From: Cryptomeria japonica
Taxonomy: Eukaryota; Streptophyta; Pinopsida; Cupressales; Cupressaceae
Reading direction: 5' to 3'
NCBI RefSeq assembly: GCF_030272615.1
Contig: NC_081408.1
Span: 606,105,673 to 606,169,672, forward strand
Length of the DNA stretch: 64,000 nt
The translations under genes and the position numbers were made by a program. This document shows positions 33,760 to 46,755 of the stretch, one piece after another; the stretch's first letter is position 1; the number at the start of each line of letters is the position of its first letter. The notes beneath the pieces are model-generated. The model saw only the letters and a list, made by a program, of their open reading frames with translations, was not told the origin of the DNA and did no database searches.

Positions 33760-34590
33760 CCCATTGTGTTAGGAAATGGTCCCATCAATTTCAACCCACA
33801 CAATGAGGTCCCTTCTGATGAGACCATGGTAATTCATCCAGATGAAATAGATTTGCAAGTTGATCTTATAAATTAATTCCTCAAAGACCCAAGTAGTGCT
33901 CAAATAGTAGAGGATATTATTGAAAGCTACAAGGATATTATCTTTGCAAAACTGGTTTCTCAAGGCATGACTATTGCACCTTTCATTACGCCTTTAATTG
34001 CTAGTCCACAAGAACCACCTCAATAAAAACTACCTCAACAAAAAAACCTCTTCCCACATCATCACAAGAACCTTAGTAACAAACCCAATCATCATAATTC
34101 CACCTCAACAACAAGCCTAGTCATCGGTGGTAACTACATTACACCTTGAAAATTGTATAGTAAAACAAGTTGAGGAAGTCAAAATGCACGTGTCTACATC
34201 TATATCAGTTCCATCCCATTCACTCTTAGGAGGAGCCTGTGATTCACTCTTAGGAGGATCTTGTGATTCTATGGAAAATGGACCAATCTATATAGATTGT
34301 TCCTTGGATTATCCTGTCAGCCTTAAAGACGCAAATTTGGATGATGTCTTGACTTACCAGTTCAAAACCATGAACTTGTTTATGAAAAACCAATCTGTTG
34401 ATCACTCTCTAAGATTATTGGTCCATTACTGCTTGTATAACAAATCTCTTCCATTGATGATAAATCATAGAAATGCCCTATCTCCCGAGGAAGCCTTGTC
34501 TACAGTCTAGAAATCTACTAGTCCAACAACTTAGCTGAGATCCCCTCATTTGATTAGACATAAAGACAAAAAAATGCCTACTTCGTGGGT
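33760..34590 (+). pseudogene. Rearranged endogenous caulimovirid fragment (inverted)
   Basis: The plus strand encodes coding-like sequence. The 34127-34510 frame contains TTLHLENCIVKQVEEVK, homologous to the coat-region N-terminus on the minus strand at about 44470-44520. It runs directly into DSMENGPIYIDCS and LDDVLTYQFKTMN, homologous to the movement-protein ORF at 51209-52513. In the minus-strand copy these blocks are far apart and in the other order, so this piece is rearranged as well as inverted. A short tandem repeat of SLLGG lies between them. Homology stops at about 34590, head to head with the minus-strand RNase H piece. The upstream part 33760-34080 is coding-like but unidentified. 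Confidence 0.65.
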
Positions 34591-35094
34591 ACTGTGATAG
34601 TTTAATTCACTGCCTTTAAAGCTGCCAAAAACATACCTGACAATTTCTTCTTTTCCTTGTGAAGTTTTTTCTTTTAGAATTCCCTCCCAAACACTCTCAC
34701 TTGCATCTTTTTCTATTATTTTCTCACCATTTCCCAGTAGAAGCAGAGGTGGCAATGAAGCACATTTGGTTTTGATCCTTTCAATGGCTTCCTTAGGTTT
34801 ATTTAACCACACTAGAGGATTCTTTCTAAGTAATTTATTAAGTTTTTTCTATCTTGCACAATGTTTGAATAAAATCCTACAATATAATTAACTAGACCAA
34901 GAAATCACTGAAGTTCTTTAAGATTGGTTACCTGTATTTTGGCAATTTGGGTGAGTATATGCTATTGATCCTCCATTCTCCCCACAAAAGAAGATGAATG
35001 CCAATAAAACTAATAGAATCCTGAGAAAAATGGCTCTTAGTAGGATTAACAACAAGACCATGTTGTTGGTAGAGTTGAAGAAATTATCGAATAT
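34591..35094 (-). pseudogene. Caulimovirid RT thumb and RNase H, downstream part
   Basis: It begins at the LARD insertion point (35094) with sequence continuing the RT palm/thumb (GLVVNPTKSHFSQDSISF in one frame). It then shows KIIEKDASESVWEGILKE and VRYVFGSFKGSELNY (34546-34812), the RNase H landmarks of caulimovirids with the catalytic Asp in KDAS. Frame breaks separate the parts. The end is cut by the inverted fragment at about 34590. Confidence 0.82.
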
Positions 35095-35788
35095 TGTAAT
35101 GGTACTTTTCCCCTATCATGAATTAAGTATTTGTAGCGGATTAAATAAATCAAATATTAAGTTAAACCTAATGTAATTAGATAAATAATTTAAAAGAAAG
35201 GTATGTACATCAATAATCAATAATAAAACATTGAGATAATAATTTGTAGCAATGAAATATTAGGGCAATGAAAATATGAAATTGATTAATACATATTTGT
35301 AAATCACGGAGAGGCTTCTTTCCTACACGCAAAGGATTAGTTATAGGTATAGGGTTTCCAGGCAAGGGAGCACTCCAGGAGGACACGATTCTTACACATA
35401 ACCCCACATGCCTTCACGGCATGAAATAAACACGGCTCTTACACAGAACCCCACATGCCTTCACGACATGAAATAAACACAGCCCTAGCCAGGACACTCC
35501 CAGATGTATGCTGTACTCCGAGTTGGACACACACTGTATGCCCCTTCTCCAATGCCCACTGCCCACCCACCAGACCTTAACTATCCCCTCTCTTGTGCTT
35601 CCTTTAATTTATCCTTCTCTTCTCTTCTTCTCCCATATCCACCTTCTCTATTAATTCATAGGTTTATATAATTTCACAAGGGTGTTTACCAAAAATCACA
35701 CCCTTTCATTATAATAATATTTTTTTAATTGCTTTGATTTATATATTCTTTTATTAAAAATTCTTTCACGGGAAAAAGTCCCATAACA
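35095..35788 (-). repeat. LARD 3' LTR with internal tandem duplication
   Basis: 694 bp. It is longer than its partner because a unit of about 48 bp containing CCCCACATGCCTTCACG and ATGAAATAAACACGGC is present twice (about 35395-35490). Confidence 0.9.
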
Positions 35789-35797
35789 TTTCTCCCC
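35789..35797 (-). other. LARD polypurine tract
   Basis: GGGGAGAAA on the minus strand, directly before the 3' LTR. Confidence 0.85.
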
Positions 35798-38700
35798 ATG
35801 TAATTTAGCTATTGTCCTCAATAGTAGGAGATGCATCTGCATCACAACTCAAAATAAAGCGTGATTAATAAATAAAATTACTAATATTGAATATTTGTAT
35901 ACTCCATTATAATTACATGTTCTATTTTACTCCATCTATATCTTTTGATTCAACGAAATTCAGAAGTTCAATAATCATATTTCTAATTAAAATTATGACA
36001 AATTTTCATACATGTCTTATGAAACATATCATGAGTTTTTTTTGTTTTGTTTTTTTGTTGAAGAGTCAATCATAATTTATACATTTTCATCTCCTATATT
36101 TTTAACTTTACCACTTTACTCATTTATTCATCTCCTCTTCTTTTTATAAAATTATTATCATGTGGTCACACAACACTCATCATGGATGTCCTATATATGG
36201 TCACTCATAATTTATAGAAGTGTAATCTTTATATTCAACACACATGCCAAGATGATATTTATGCATTCCAGACTACATGAGCATCCTCTTTTACTATAAA
36301 ATAAAGCACATGTACTAGGTTATTAGGTTGATCAAGTCCAATAACAAGGTACAATGAAATAAAACATGGTAATATTGCTAGGCATCTCAACAATAATAAA
36401 ACAAAGGTAACTATTAGCGTACATTGAGAACTTCATAAAAATTTGGTCTAGTGTTTCCTTTATAAAAAATGAATAATTATTTAATAAAAATGATCAATTG
36501 ATCAAGTAGTAATGGTCCACTCACAATTATAATTATGTAGGAAAACTTTCCATGAAATAGAATTGGAAATTATTAGATTATATATAACATGGATTACATG
36601 AGATATAAGACAAAATAGTGGAGGATAAGGATTTTAAATTTACCTAGCCATATGTTCAAAAATATAATGTAATATGTATTTGGAGGTTTGTGTACCCACT
36701 TGAGATCATACGAACCCTCGATTAAACACATTTCTATTATTAAGTGAAATTATTAACACCAACCTAAAACAACATTCGTGTTGAATACAATGCACCTAAT
36801 ATATGTAACTAACCTATCCATTATTATTGCTTAATATTGTTGACATTCTTCTCTAATATAGCCAATTGTGATTTTTTATATTTTTATTTCAAGATATGTC
36901 AATTTGATTATGCAACTGTTGTCAACCAACATATAATTGGTTTTGAGATCTCTATAAATAAATTCCAACTCTAACCATATGCCAAGGCCGACATGACATT
37001 TTTTTTATGATTTTTGCAATCGTAGGCTTTCGAAATGGACACAATGAAGTAAATTTTTAATACATTTGATCAACCTAACCCATTAGTACAGTATAACTAT
37101 ACATAACCATTTCTAAAAATGAAGGAGCAATGAGTAGTTTTAGTGATTGTCTCTCTCTTGTAAAAAAGAAAAAAATTGTACCTCCCCATGTCTAAGGATA
37201 AGAGAACCATTTTATTTTTGAAATCTATAGAACGTTGTATTATTTTAACTAACATATTCTAATAGCTTAATATTTCACCAATTTTAAAAATGATCTTGGG
37301 ACATGGTGGTTATGACCAACCATATTTTCACATATTGGTATTTCATACTCTTAAATTAAACAAATACAAATACCATTTTGGATGATCTTTTGACTCTGCT
37401 ACAAATGTTACTCTTTTCAAGTATACAATGTTTAAATTTTTAATTATAGGATTATGATTATTCCTCTAGTTGTAGAGGTTTCAATTGAGGAACACTTAAA
37501 ATGGATAATAAAAAGATAATCCTGTTTTTGATAGATTAACCATCTTGAGTTTTGTTTCTACTCTTCTTCCATTCGTTATTAGAATTTGAATTTACGTAGT
37601 AGGACTATCTACTTGATTTGATTAAGTTTAATGGTTGTCATAAATATCGTTCTTTTTGGCTTCAAATTATTAATATTAAAATGTGATGAAAATGTCGATA
37701 TCGCTCGTCAACAATCTCAAATCCATTGCATTGGCCTATAATATCTCAATTGAATATGGAACATAATGATACAAGTTAAAATCCCACATCACACCTTCAA
37801 ATTTGATTGTACAATAATTACATCAAGAAATTTCATGATTGATGATATGGATGCACAATCAATATAACTTTATTAATTCATTCAATCTAAAATTTAAAGG
37901 GTCCTCCTTTAAGAAAACTATTCTCCTAATCACAATAGATACAAAGAAAATCCAACTAATTTTTATGTCATAGGTAAGAATATAGGCTATAACACTTTGC
38001 TCTGTAATGATTCAATAGGGGCTAGCTTGCACTAAGAGAAATCAGCAGGGAGCAAAAATAAATTTTGAATGCAAAAAAAAAAGTGTCTTCTTGTGGATTC
38101 TCAAAAAATTATAAATATTTGCTAAGTTTTTTTAAAAAAAATAAGTACCTCACTTTCCATATGTATGCCCTAGCAAAAGGATTTATTTCTCTTCTTGCAA
38201 CCATATATGTTTACATCGAAAAATCCCTCCACCATTTAATTTGCATCCTTTTTTCTAATTAGTTAAAGTTTTATTAATTATAAAGTACAAATTATGTTGT
38301 TATAAAAAAGTTCATTAAAAGGAGGCATACTCATAAGACATTCTTAGACTTTAAAACCACAAACTAAAGAGTTGTCATTGTTAAACGTGCTGGTACTTAT
38401 GAATTCGTTGTTCTTTAAGACTTGTCAACTCATCATTCTAATGATCATTATGCTAAGGTCTATCTGAATTTTTATTACTATAGTAATTATTGTTTTGTGC
38501 TAACTGTTGTCATTCATACTAATCGCTGTCAAACATAAACTCCCTGAAATCGCTATTTGTAATGAATTTACCCCCTTAATAGCATCACTTCATGATTTAT
38601 ATAAATCACTCCTTAGCCACGTAGGTGTGCTATCTCTTTAATTTTGATTTTTATATTTGTTTGACTTTGTATAGATCTTCAATAGTTCACATCAAATAGT

Positions 38701-40737
38701 AATTGTAGTGATGATATAAGGAAGCCCAATAATATTACCGTAGCTTGATTTCAAAAGAGTATGAAGTTTCTGAAATCCATGATCATCAAATACCACGAGC
38801 AGTTTTCCAAAGACCAGTTTAGTGTGAATCCCTACACAAGAAGGATTTGACATAGAAGTTACTCAATACTAAACTATCCATTAAATTGATATTGAAAAAT
38901 AATATGCTATAGAAATATGATATAAGTGGGGCCTGAGAATTAATTTGGAAGGTGGTGAATTTTAGTCCAACTTCTTGTGAGAGTTTTGGAGTGATTATAT
39001 TTTCCAAAGGTAAACATGATCCAATTAATTTTGAAATGGTTTCATAAGTTTAAGAAAAATATTGAGCAAATATTTATTTATTCTATTGCTGATCAATTCT
39101 AAGTTTTTCCATACAAGATTCATAGGGTATAGTGCATCAATTAATTGTTTACAACTACCCTTAATATCCTTTTAATTCTGGCAACCAGTCATAGTGACAC
39201 CACATAATTTGGTGGTTGCTGATAATAACTATGAAATACTAGTCAGATTCTTAGTAGGGAAAATTTTATGCGAATCAGTCCTATATGAATTTGTGTGCAA
39301 CTAATTATAGTAGCCTATCATTAAAATTTTATTTCCAATAACATTTGAAATTTGCAAAATTTGAGATTTTAGAAGCATATAGTTTTTAGGTGGTTTAATA
39401 AAATATTGGTTGCATGTTGAAATTTTTTATAGGCATGGAGTAAAAGGTTTGAAATTTTCTTTTTACTAAAATTAGCGAATATTGAAATTTATTAATTTAA
39501 AATTGAGTATTTGGTGTACTAAATTGAATACCTTGTATTTTAGAATACCTAATTTTTACAATTAGAACTCAAAAAAACTAGACTTTAACAGAGTGAAGGA
39601 CTCTAATGTTGTAGTTCTTTGTATCATTGCTCAACTACTATCTAGACTTATAGTCAGAGTGAAAATAAAAAATAAAAAAATCTTCTATATGTGCAATCGA
39701 ATGGCCTATCTCCCCACAGTCCAAGAGAGAACAAAATTGAATTGCTGATGAATTGCTGGTAACTGTAAAAGTAAGAAATCGACAAGTATTCTTTTGTGTA
39801 GATTTCATTTTAAAAACGTATTCATTTTATTTGTGAATTTGATCAGTAGTGAGTAACTTTATGAATTTGATTACGTTTCATAGGAACCCTTCATTTTTAT
39901 CAAAATAGTTAATAATTTAGTAATTGATTATATTTGCTTCACTGCTGGTAATTTAATTTCAATTTTGTAGTTTTTAATTTGAATGTGAATTAATCTTCAG
40001 TGATTATTTATCCCATGTAAACGTTAATTACAACATGGGTTAGAAATTAAATTATTATTTTGATAAAGTTAGAGATTATTTTGTGATTTATTTTAGAGGT
40101 GGTTTATTCTATAATCCTAAGTTTGAGTGTGCAAGAGGTTTATCACAGGCGCGTTTATCTTTTCTCCTCGCATTTTATAATGAGTTACACACTGTCTGTC
40201 AATTAGAGAATTTGGAAAGCTAATGCTATGATATGAACCCTAAAGAACAAATCTCGACATGTGCATTAATAGATTATAGTCACGTATGCATACTATGGAT
40301 TTTCGAATTTTCACATGGTTTAAAATGATTGTAGCATATCCATATAATTGATATATTGAAAAGGATTTTCGAATTTCCAAGTATATTTGTTGTGTAGTAA
40401 TGAACAACATCCAAGCTCAAGGAATGAAGAAGTTTTACTTTGTAGCTACAATTGCCATGATGTATATGTTTGTAAAAACACTATGATTGTAGGATGTACT
40501 GAGGATGAATTTTGAAAAGCTCAAAAACAAATTCAAAGAGGTAAATCTTATCATTGGAGGTAAATATTTAATTACAATAGTAGATAAATGTTATTAGTGG
40601 AGATATATATTGAATTGCAATAGGAGGTAAATGACAGTCAGATGTTGCCGGTTTAAACTGTGAGGGATATTAAAAAAAAATTCAAGATATATTAACCCTC
40701 ATATTTATTTATACAAATATAGTATCCCTTTATTTTG
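35798..40737. other. LARD internal region, no genes seen
   Basis: About 4.9 kb of AT-rich sequence. The longest frames are around 60 codons and none resembles Gag, protease, RT or integrase. I found nothing else to report in it. Confidence 0.7.
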
Positions 40738-40749
40738 GCTCTGATACCA
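40738..40749 (-). other. LARD primer-binding site
   Basis: TGGTATCAGAGC on the minus strand, three bases from the 5' LTR: the tRNA-iMet-type site. Confidence 0.9.
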
Positions 40750-40752
40750 AAA

Positions 40753-41398
40753 TGTAATGGTACTTTTCCCCTATGATTAATTAAGTATTTGCAGCGGATT
40801 AAATAAATCAAATATTAAGTTAAAACTAATGTAATTAGATAAATAATTTAAAAGAAAGGTATGTACATCAATATCAATAATAAAACATTGAGATAATAAT
40901 TTGCAGCAATGAAATATTAGGGCAATGACAATATGAAATTGATTAATACATATCTGTAAATCATGGAGAGACTACTTTCCTGCATGCAGAGGATTAGTTA
41001 TAGGTATAGGGTTTCCAGGAAAGGGAGCACTCCAGGAGGACACGATTCTTACACAGAACCCCACATGCCTTCACGACATGAAATAAACACAACCTTGGCC
41101 AGGACACTCCCAGATGTACGTTGTACTCCGAGTTGGACACACAATGTATGCCCCTTCTCCAATGCCCACTGCCCACCCACCAGACCTTAACTATCCCCTC
41201 TCTTGTACTTCCTTTAATTTATCCTTCTCTTCTCTTCTTCTCCCATATCCACCTTCTCTATTAATTCACAGGTCTATATAATTTCACAAGGGTGTTTACC
41301 AAAAATCACACCCTTTCATTATAATAATATCTTTTTAATTTCTTTGATTTATATATTGTTTTATTAAAAATTCTTTCACGGGAAAAAGTCCCATAACA
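40753..41398 (-). repeat. LARD 5' LTR
   Basis: 646 bp. It is homologous to 35095-35788 apart from scattered substitutions and the tandem duplication in the partner. Confidence 0.92.
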
Positions 41399-42248
41399 AA
41401 TATGTGCAGGATGTGCACTAGGACTTTGGCTGAAAACCAAAATATCATCAATATAGGAAAAATAAATTCAAAATATTTTTAGAAAATAAAATCCATATGT
41501 TGCTGAAAAATTGAAGGAGAAGTTTTGATCCCAAATGGAAGTACATTCCATTCATAGAGTCCTTGAGGAATTGAGAAAGCAGTTTCATACCGATCGTCTG
41601 GATGAAAAATTTGCTAGAACCCTTTGATGAGATCAAAATTGGAATAGATGTTACTACCTTGAATGGTTTGCCATATATGATCTTTTCCTGGGAGAGGATA
41701 TTGATTGTCTCAAAGACAAGTATTGAGAGGCTTGTAGTTCACAACTAACTATTTTTCCTCAAGTTCATTATCATGTTCATTATACTTAGTAACATACATA
41801 ACATGTCACAAGAATGGTGAAGAAGAAGGTGAGATTAATCCTTGAGCTAAAATATCTTTAATTTCTTTCTTACAAATTTTTGTTTCAATAGGACTCATTA
41901 AAAAATATTTTGCCTATGCTTTGGGTAACATTTCTTTTTTGTTATCATTTTTCTTAAGTGGCAATCTGCATTCCAAACTGCGTGAGTGTTTTCGTAGATC
42001 CTTAGTAATGACCGCATTCTCAAACTTTGCTTTTATTTGTTCCAACTGTGGTTGGATATTGGTTTCCTACTTGGTGATCCACACTGTGTTTTTTCTTTTC
42101 TCCTTTGAGAGATTAGTTTTGCTGGTGTAGGCATACTCAGTCTGAAATCTCAAAAATTGATGTTTGTTTAGGGTAATATGATATTTTATGATGAGAATTG
42201 GTTCCCAATTTCTCATTGCCTCACTAACAATGACTCCATCATATCCAT
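41399..42248 (-). pseudogene. Caulimovirid reverse transcriptase, upstream part
   Basis: On the minus strand at about 41520-41640 the RT palm reads YETAFSIPQGLYEWNVLPFG, preceded by FDLIKGF. The catalytic box YIDDILVFS is at about 41430-41455 but in a shifted frame. These motifs match caulimovirid and Ty3-type RT, not copia RT. The domain is cut at 41399 by the LARD and resumes at 35094. Stops occur after KGF and before the YIDD box. Confidence 0.85.
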
Positions 42249-42759
42249 CTATCTCATAATGAACAAAAACAATTTCATCAATGTGTCCATCTGAGAATTC
42301 AATTGGAGCTTTACATATGAGATGTAGTCATGTTTGCCATTTCCAAAGGTAATTTTAGTGGTGGCTTCTATCCACTGGTTTGCAAGAAAATAATTATATC
42401 TAAAAATATTTAGATTGGCGCTAGTATCCCATAAGAAAGCTAGTGAATAAGATTTGATTCCCTGAAAATGAATTTGCAGTTCAAGACCAGGGCATGAAGT
42501 TGTTATAGGCTGTTTAAAGGATCTGAGTTGTTTAGGGATTTCTTCACATGTGTTGGGATCAAATCCTTTATCCTGTATTGCTTCTTCCATAAGAGGGATA
42601 AAGATTTTCTCTTGGTTATAAAGTTCTTCTTCTTCTTTTGTTAAAGAAGTCAGAGCTATAGGAACTGAAGAAAATTCATTGAAGCAAGAAATGAAAGATT
42701 CCATTTCTTTCCCCTTCATCAATTCCTTTGTAAGATTCTCATTTTCTTCATTTTCTAAT
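42249..42759 (-). pseudogene. Caulimovirid aspartic protease region
   Basis: The 157-codon frame 42249-42722 shows the active-site region as FLWDTSANLNIF (residues 97-108). The canonical D-T-G is D-T-S here. Flanking sequence fits the segment between coat protein and RT in caulimovirid polyproteins. Confidence 0.7.
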
Positions 42760-44727
42760 TCTTGAATTTATTCTGTAGATTGATGAATTACCTTGCGAAT
42801 AAACTCAATTCTATGCCTACACCAGATTCTTCGAGCCATACTACCACTGGCAAGTGCTTCAGATTTTTTTTTTTGATTTACAGGTATGGCTTTTTCTAGA
42901 TGTGAATATACAATAGGTCTGGCAGAAGATGAAGGCTTGTCTTTTTGATTAAGAAGGTATCAATTTTTCTCTTCTAGCCTCATCAATTTTCTTTATTTTT
43001 TCTCCATGTTTCTAGTCCTACATTCATTCCATTTTGGATTTGTTCTATTTTACATATTTCATTAACGACTTCATCCAATGTTGGGTTTGTAGAATAGATT
43101 TTTCCTCGTATCATTCTAACAAAGAATGATAGTTCATATGTTTTCGAGTCTGAATCTTCAAACTTCTTGTCATGATCAAAGAATTCTTCATTATCATCTG
43201 ATTGATCAATTTCATCTTCCTCAGTTAGAATAATATCTTTAGGGTCAGAGGCATAATCATCTATGTAGAGATATTCATCTAAATTATCTAACCCTTCTTC
43301 TTTAAGTTTTCTTACTTTTCCTCTATGTTTTCCTTTATGTCTTTCTGGACATTTGTTTGCATAATGTTCTCCTTTGTAGATGTAACATGTTGGTTTCTAG
43401 TTATATTTCCTCTTGAATCTATCTTTCTTTCCAAAGAATCCTTTTTTCTTAGAAAATATTTTCTTTCTGTATTCTGCTTGCTTTCTAGAACAACCCAAAC
43501 AAGATCTATCTTTACACTTTCTTTTATGAGTTTTTTGACCCCTGGGCTTTATAAGCTGAAATCTTGAAGTGATTTTTTTGCATATTGAAGGAAAGATTAA
43601 AGGTTGAACCCTTTCCATTTCTTTTACTTTTCTCATATCATTATAGATCTATTCATTACTTTTTGTAAGATACTGCATAAGTTGTGGAAAGGTGAGTTCC
43701 TTCATTTATTTTGTTCATAGACTAAGTTTTTCAGAACTCTTTTATGATAATATTCTCCTATTCCTTTTAAGCTCTTAACAAAAGTTGTCAACATCACTTC
43801 CTGATTTTGTTCCTTTCCAAACCAATAAAATTTTTCATAATGTTCTTTAAAATATTGTTTCAACAGGGACAAATCCTTACATTTGTTTGGAATAAATCTA
43901 TTATAAGCCATTCTTTCCATTGAATCAGTTCTACCAACAAAATTTTTGATCAACTGAGAACAAACTTGATCTATTCCACTATGGATAAGATCATTTTTGT
44001 ATGTTTCATCTAGTCTATCCTAGACATTTTTGGCCATTCCTGTTATTGAGTCTAGGGCTTGTTGGATCACATCATCAGTATTGACACCTGAACTAGTAGA
44101 TGTATAACTCTTGACCCATTATCTTATGGAATCAATGCTCCTCATGTTTTCTACTTAATCGTATGTATCAAAGTTAACCAAAGGAGGAGTTTCTGCTTTG
44201 AAGTTGTGTAAATTCTTATATGGATCACTTCCTATGGCCATTTTTAGTTTTCCTTGTTATTTTTCTTCTGGTGTATCTTCTGTCATTATTCCTAGAGAAG
44301 TGTCCCAAACTTTCTCAATAGTTGGCTCTAGAAGCTAGGATTTAAACCCTTTCCAAAATATTGGGCTTGAAGATAACTGCCTGAAATAGGTGGAAAGCTT
44401 AATTTTTTTGATGGCTAGGATGAAACCAATTTAGATGCAAACACATGTGTTTTCACTTCCTCAACTTTTTTTACTATAGAATTTTCAAGATGTAATGTAG
44501 TTTGATTGATACTTTGAGAAATAGTGTCTATTCTCTGGACAATCTTGACTATAGTAGAAACATTAGACTTGAGACCTTTTAAATGTTGCTCATATTGGTG
44601 TTGAATTTGTTGTTCTTTGTTCCACCAAGCTTATGCTTCACTCTTAAAAAGAGTGTAATCAATACAAAGATGTGTGATATCAACATAAACAAAAGATGTC
44701 CATTCATTAGTTAAACATGCTTCAAGG
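42760..44727 (-). pseudogene. Caulimovirid coat (Gag-like) protein
   Basis: Coding-like minus-strand sequence carrying many stops. A coiled-coil-like N-terminal part lies at about 44470-44640, the core at 43702-43953 (KEHYEKFYWFGKEQNQE), a basic region at 43397-43636 (KKIFSKKKGFFGKKDRFKRK), and a zinc knuckle CYIYKGEHYANKC at about 43350-43390 in which the second Cys is Tyr. An acidic tail with EEDEIDQSDDNEEFFDHD follows. A basic patch plus CCHC knuckle then an acidic tail is the caulimovirid coat pattern. TAG at 43397-43399 probably replaces CAG. Confidence 0.75.
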
Positions 44728-46291
44728 GTTTGTGATGCAGAGGGTAGGATGATCTACTCAAACACCTAAGGACTCTTACCCACACCCACACAACTCACTC
44801 CTCAAGACCTCTCATTGGTCAAACACATCACCTCTAATCCCCTAATCTCCACATACTATAGTAACACCCCCAACACATACTCACTGATCATTCTTGATCA
44901 TTGTATTCACTTGGTACTTGATTGCAATAACGAAGTTTCACCATCAACCTACACAACTAGGTCTCACTAGGTTCAACACCTAACCCAAAACTTGGCTTCA
45001 CAATACCTTATAAACAAGGCAAAATGCTTACCAACATATCATTAATGGTTTAAAAACATATACTCAACTCCCTTGGGTCTGCTACAAGCCCCTAACACAT
45101 TGTCTTATTGTTCTAAGACAGTCAAAGCATAAAAGACAATATTGGTTGAACTCAACCCCTAACTCCCATTTCTCTAGTTTCAACCACCCTCCAAGAAATA
45201 ATGTATCATTGAAATATCCCATAGGCCCTTTCCACATCATATCGATTACCAAGTCCCACAAATAAGATTCAAAACACAAAACCAAAACATCTTACCCAAA
45301 ATCTGTCCCTAATGACAGTTTGTTGCTCTTTTGGATAGGGCCGCACACAGAGATGTATAAGTTTTGAACCAAGATTTATATCCTCAATCCCTCTAGTGAG
45401 ATTCTTAAAAACTTGATCCTACACAACATATCCCAAATTAAAGAAGATCCAACAGTTCAGTGATGAGATATTGCCCCCTCGCAACAGGACTGTTGCAGGC
45501 ACACCCCAAATTTGACTATTTTTCAGTCTGAAACCTTCATGAAACATGTGCCAAATCCATCATGGAACTCTACACACACCATGGACAGGTAAAATACATC
45601 CTTACCCTCATCCTTGCCCAAAATGGGGCTTGATAAAACATCTAAACAAAATTTATTACATTTATGAGGCCACTGGATGCCCTAGTAAGGGTTTTGACAG
45701 TTTTGAAACAAATGTCAATATCTTCCACAAATGATAATGAAATTGCACCAAATAAAAACCAAAGTACTCTTAGTTCATTTCACTTTCATCCTAGTAAGAT
45801 AACTTAATCAAACAAATGCATATCAATTTTCAAATGAACAAATTTCATTCTATCATACGTTGAAAACTCGGAAAATACAAGGAAAAATACAATTTTATTG
45901 CTCCGCTTCTCAAATCTCGACCTCCACATCCAATATCTCCCTCAAAATGGATTAATTACATCATTTTATAGTTCTCCAAGCTTTCTAAGGTTGAAATGTA
46001 ACTAATAACCACCTATAACTACCCTTTTTTGCATTTTTGCAACAAAAATTGCTCAAAAGTTGTCAAGATTGACAATTTCATTTGTCAACTTGACAATTTG
46101 AAATCTAATCACCCCAAACCACTAAAATAGTCATTAAATGACCTTTTAAACATTATTATATCATTTATTCATCATATTTATCTATTCTACCATCAAAACC
46201 CAATTTTAGCCTTTTTAGGCCTATTTGGCCAATTTTGACAATTTTACATCTTTTCATCTTTTCATTACATTTCATTACATTGATTGACACT

Positions 46292-46743
46292 TGTTGGTGT
46301 AAATAATTATTCATCTTGGATATTATTACACCTTAGTTAAGTTTACTTAGGAAATGCATTTCATAGTAGTTTGGGTATGAGACACTTGGGTGTTTGTGCC
46401 ACATTGGGATAGTGTGTGTAGGAGAAATTCCACCTTTTATGGTGTTGATCTTGTTGTTACACTCCACATTCAGTGGGCGATCCACCTCATGTGGACTATT
46501 ATATTATTTCTCCTACCTACCCACACCTATTTCCTACCTACCCTTGTTTCTTATTGAGCCACATGTCATGTTTGTGTGCTCACATATCCATATGCCTTGC
46601 CTATATAAGCAAGCTCATCTACATTGTATGTAATTGAACAATTGATCATTTATCTATTGATGAGAATACAGTTTATTCTTATCCTATATTTTGTCTCTCT
46701 ATTGTACTTTTCATTGAGCTCTTGATCTTGGCAAAATCTCACA
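46292..46743 (+). repeat. A2 5' LTR
   Basis: Starts TGTTGGTGTAAATAATTATTC and ends AAAATCTCACA, where A1 ends AAAATCCAACA. A TATATAAG box is at 46602-46609. Confidence 0.93.
46602..46609 (+). promoter_or_regulatory. TATA box in A2 5' LTR
   Basis: TATATAAG, at the same place as in A1 and in the A2 3' LTR. Confidence 0.6.
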
Positions 46744-46755
46744 TGGTATGAGAGC
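46744..46755 (+). other. A2 primer-binding site
   Basis: TGGTATGAGAGC, one base different from the tRNA-iMet-type site used by A1. Confidence 0.88.

Larger units (their letters stand above)
35095..41398 (-). mobile_element. Large coding-empty LTR element (LARD-like) inside the caulimovirid RT
   Basis: A 6304-bp element with duplications AATAT at 35090-35094 and 41399-41403. LTRs are 35095-35788 and 40753-41398, starting TGTAATGGTACTTTTCCCC and ending CCCATAACA. A polypurine tract at 35789-35797 and a primer site at 40738-40749 set the minus orientation. The 4.9-kb AT-rich interior has only short random-looking frames. Structural signals without any protein fit the large retrotransposon derivative class. 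Confidence 0.92.

Noticed and set aside
35887-39007. Short frames in the LARD interior as small proteins
   Set aside because: All are about 60 codons, AT-driven in composition, and none is supported by a motif or second copy.
44733-46291. Region between movement and coat blocks as viral intergenic sequence or promoter
   Set aside because: Exact GTTTG duplications and TG...CA ends show that it is part of an inserted solo LTR.
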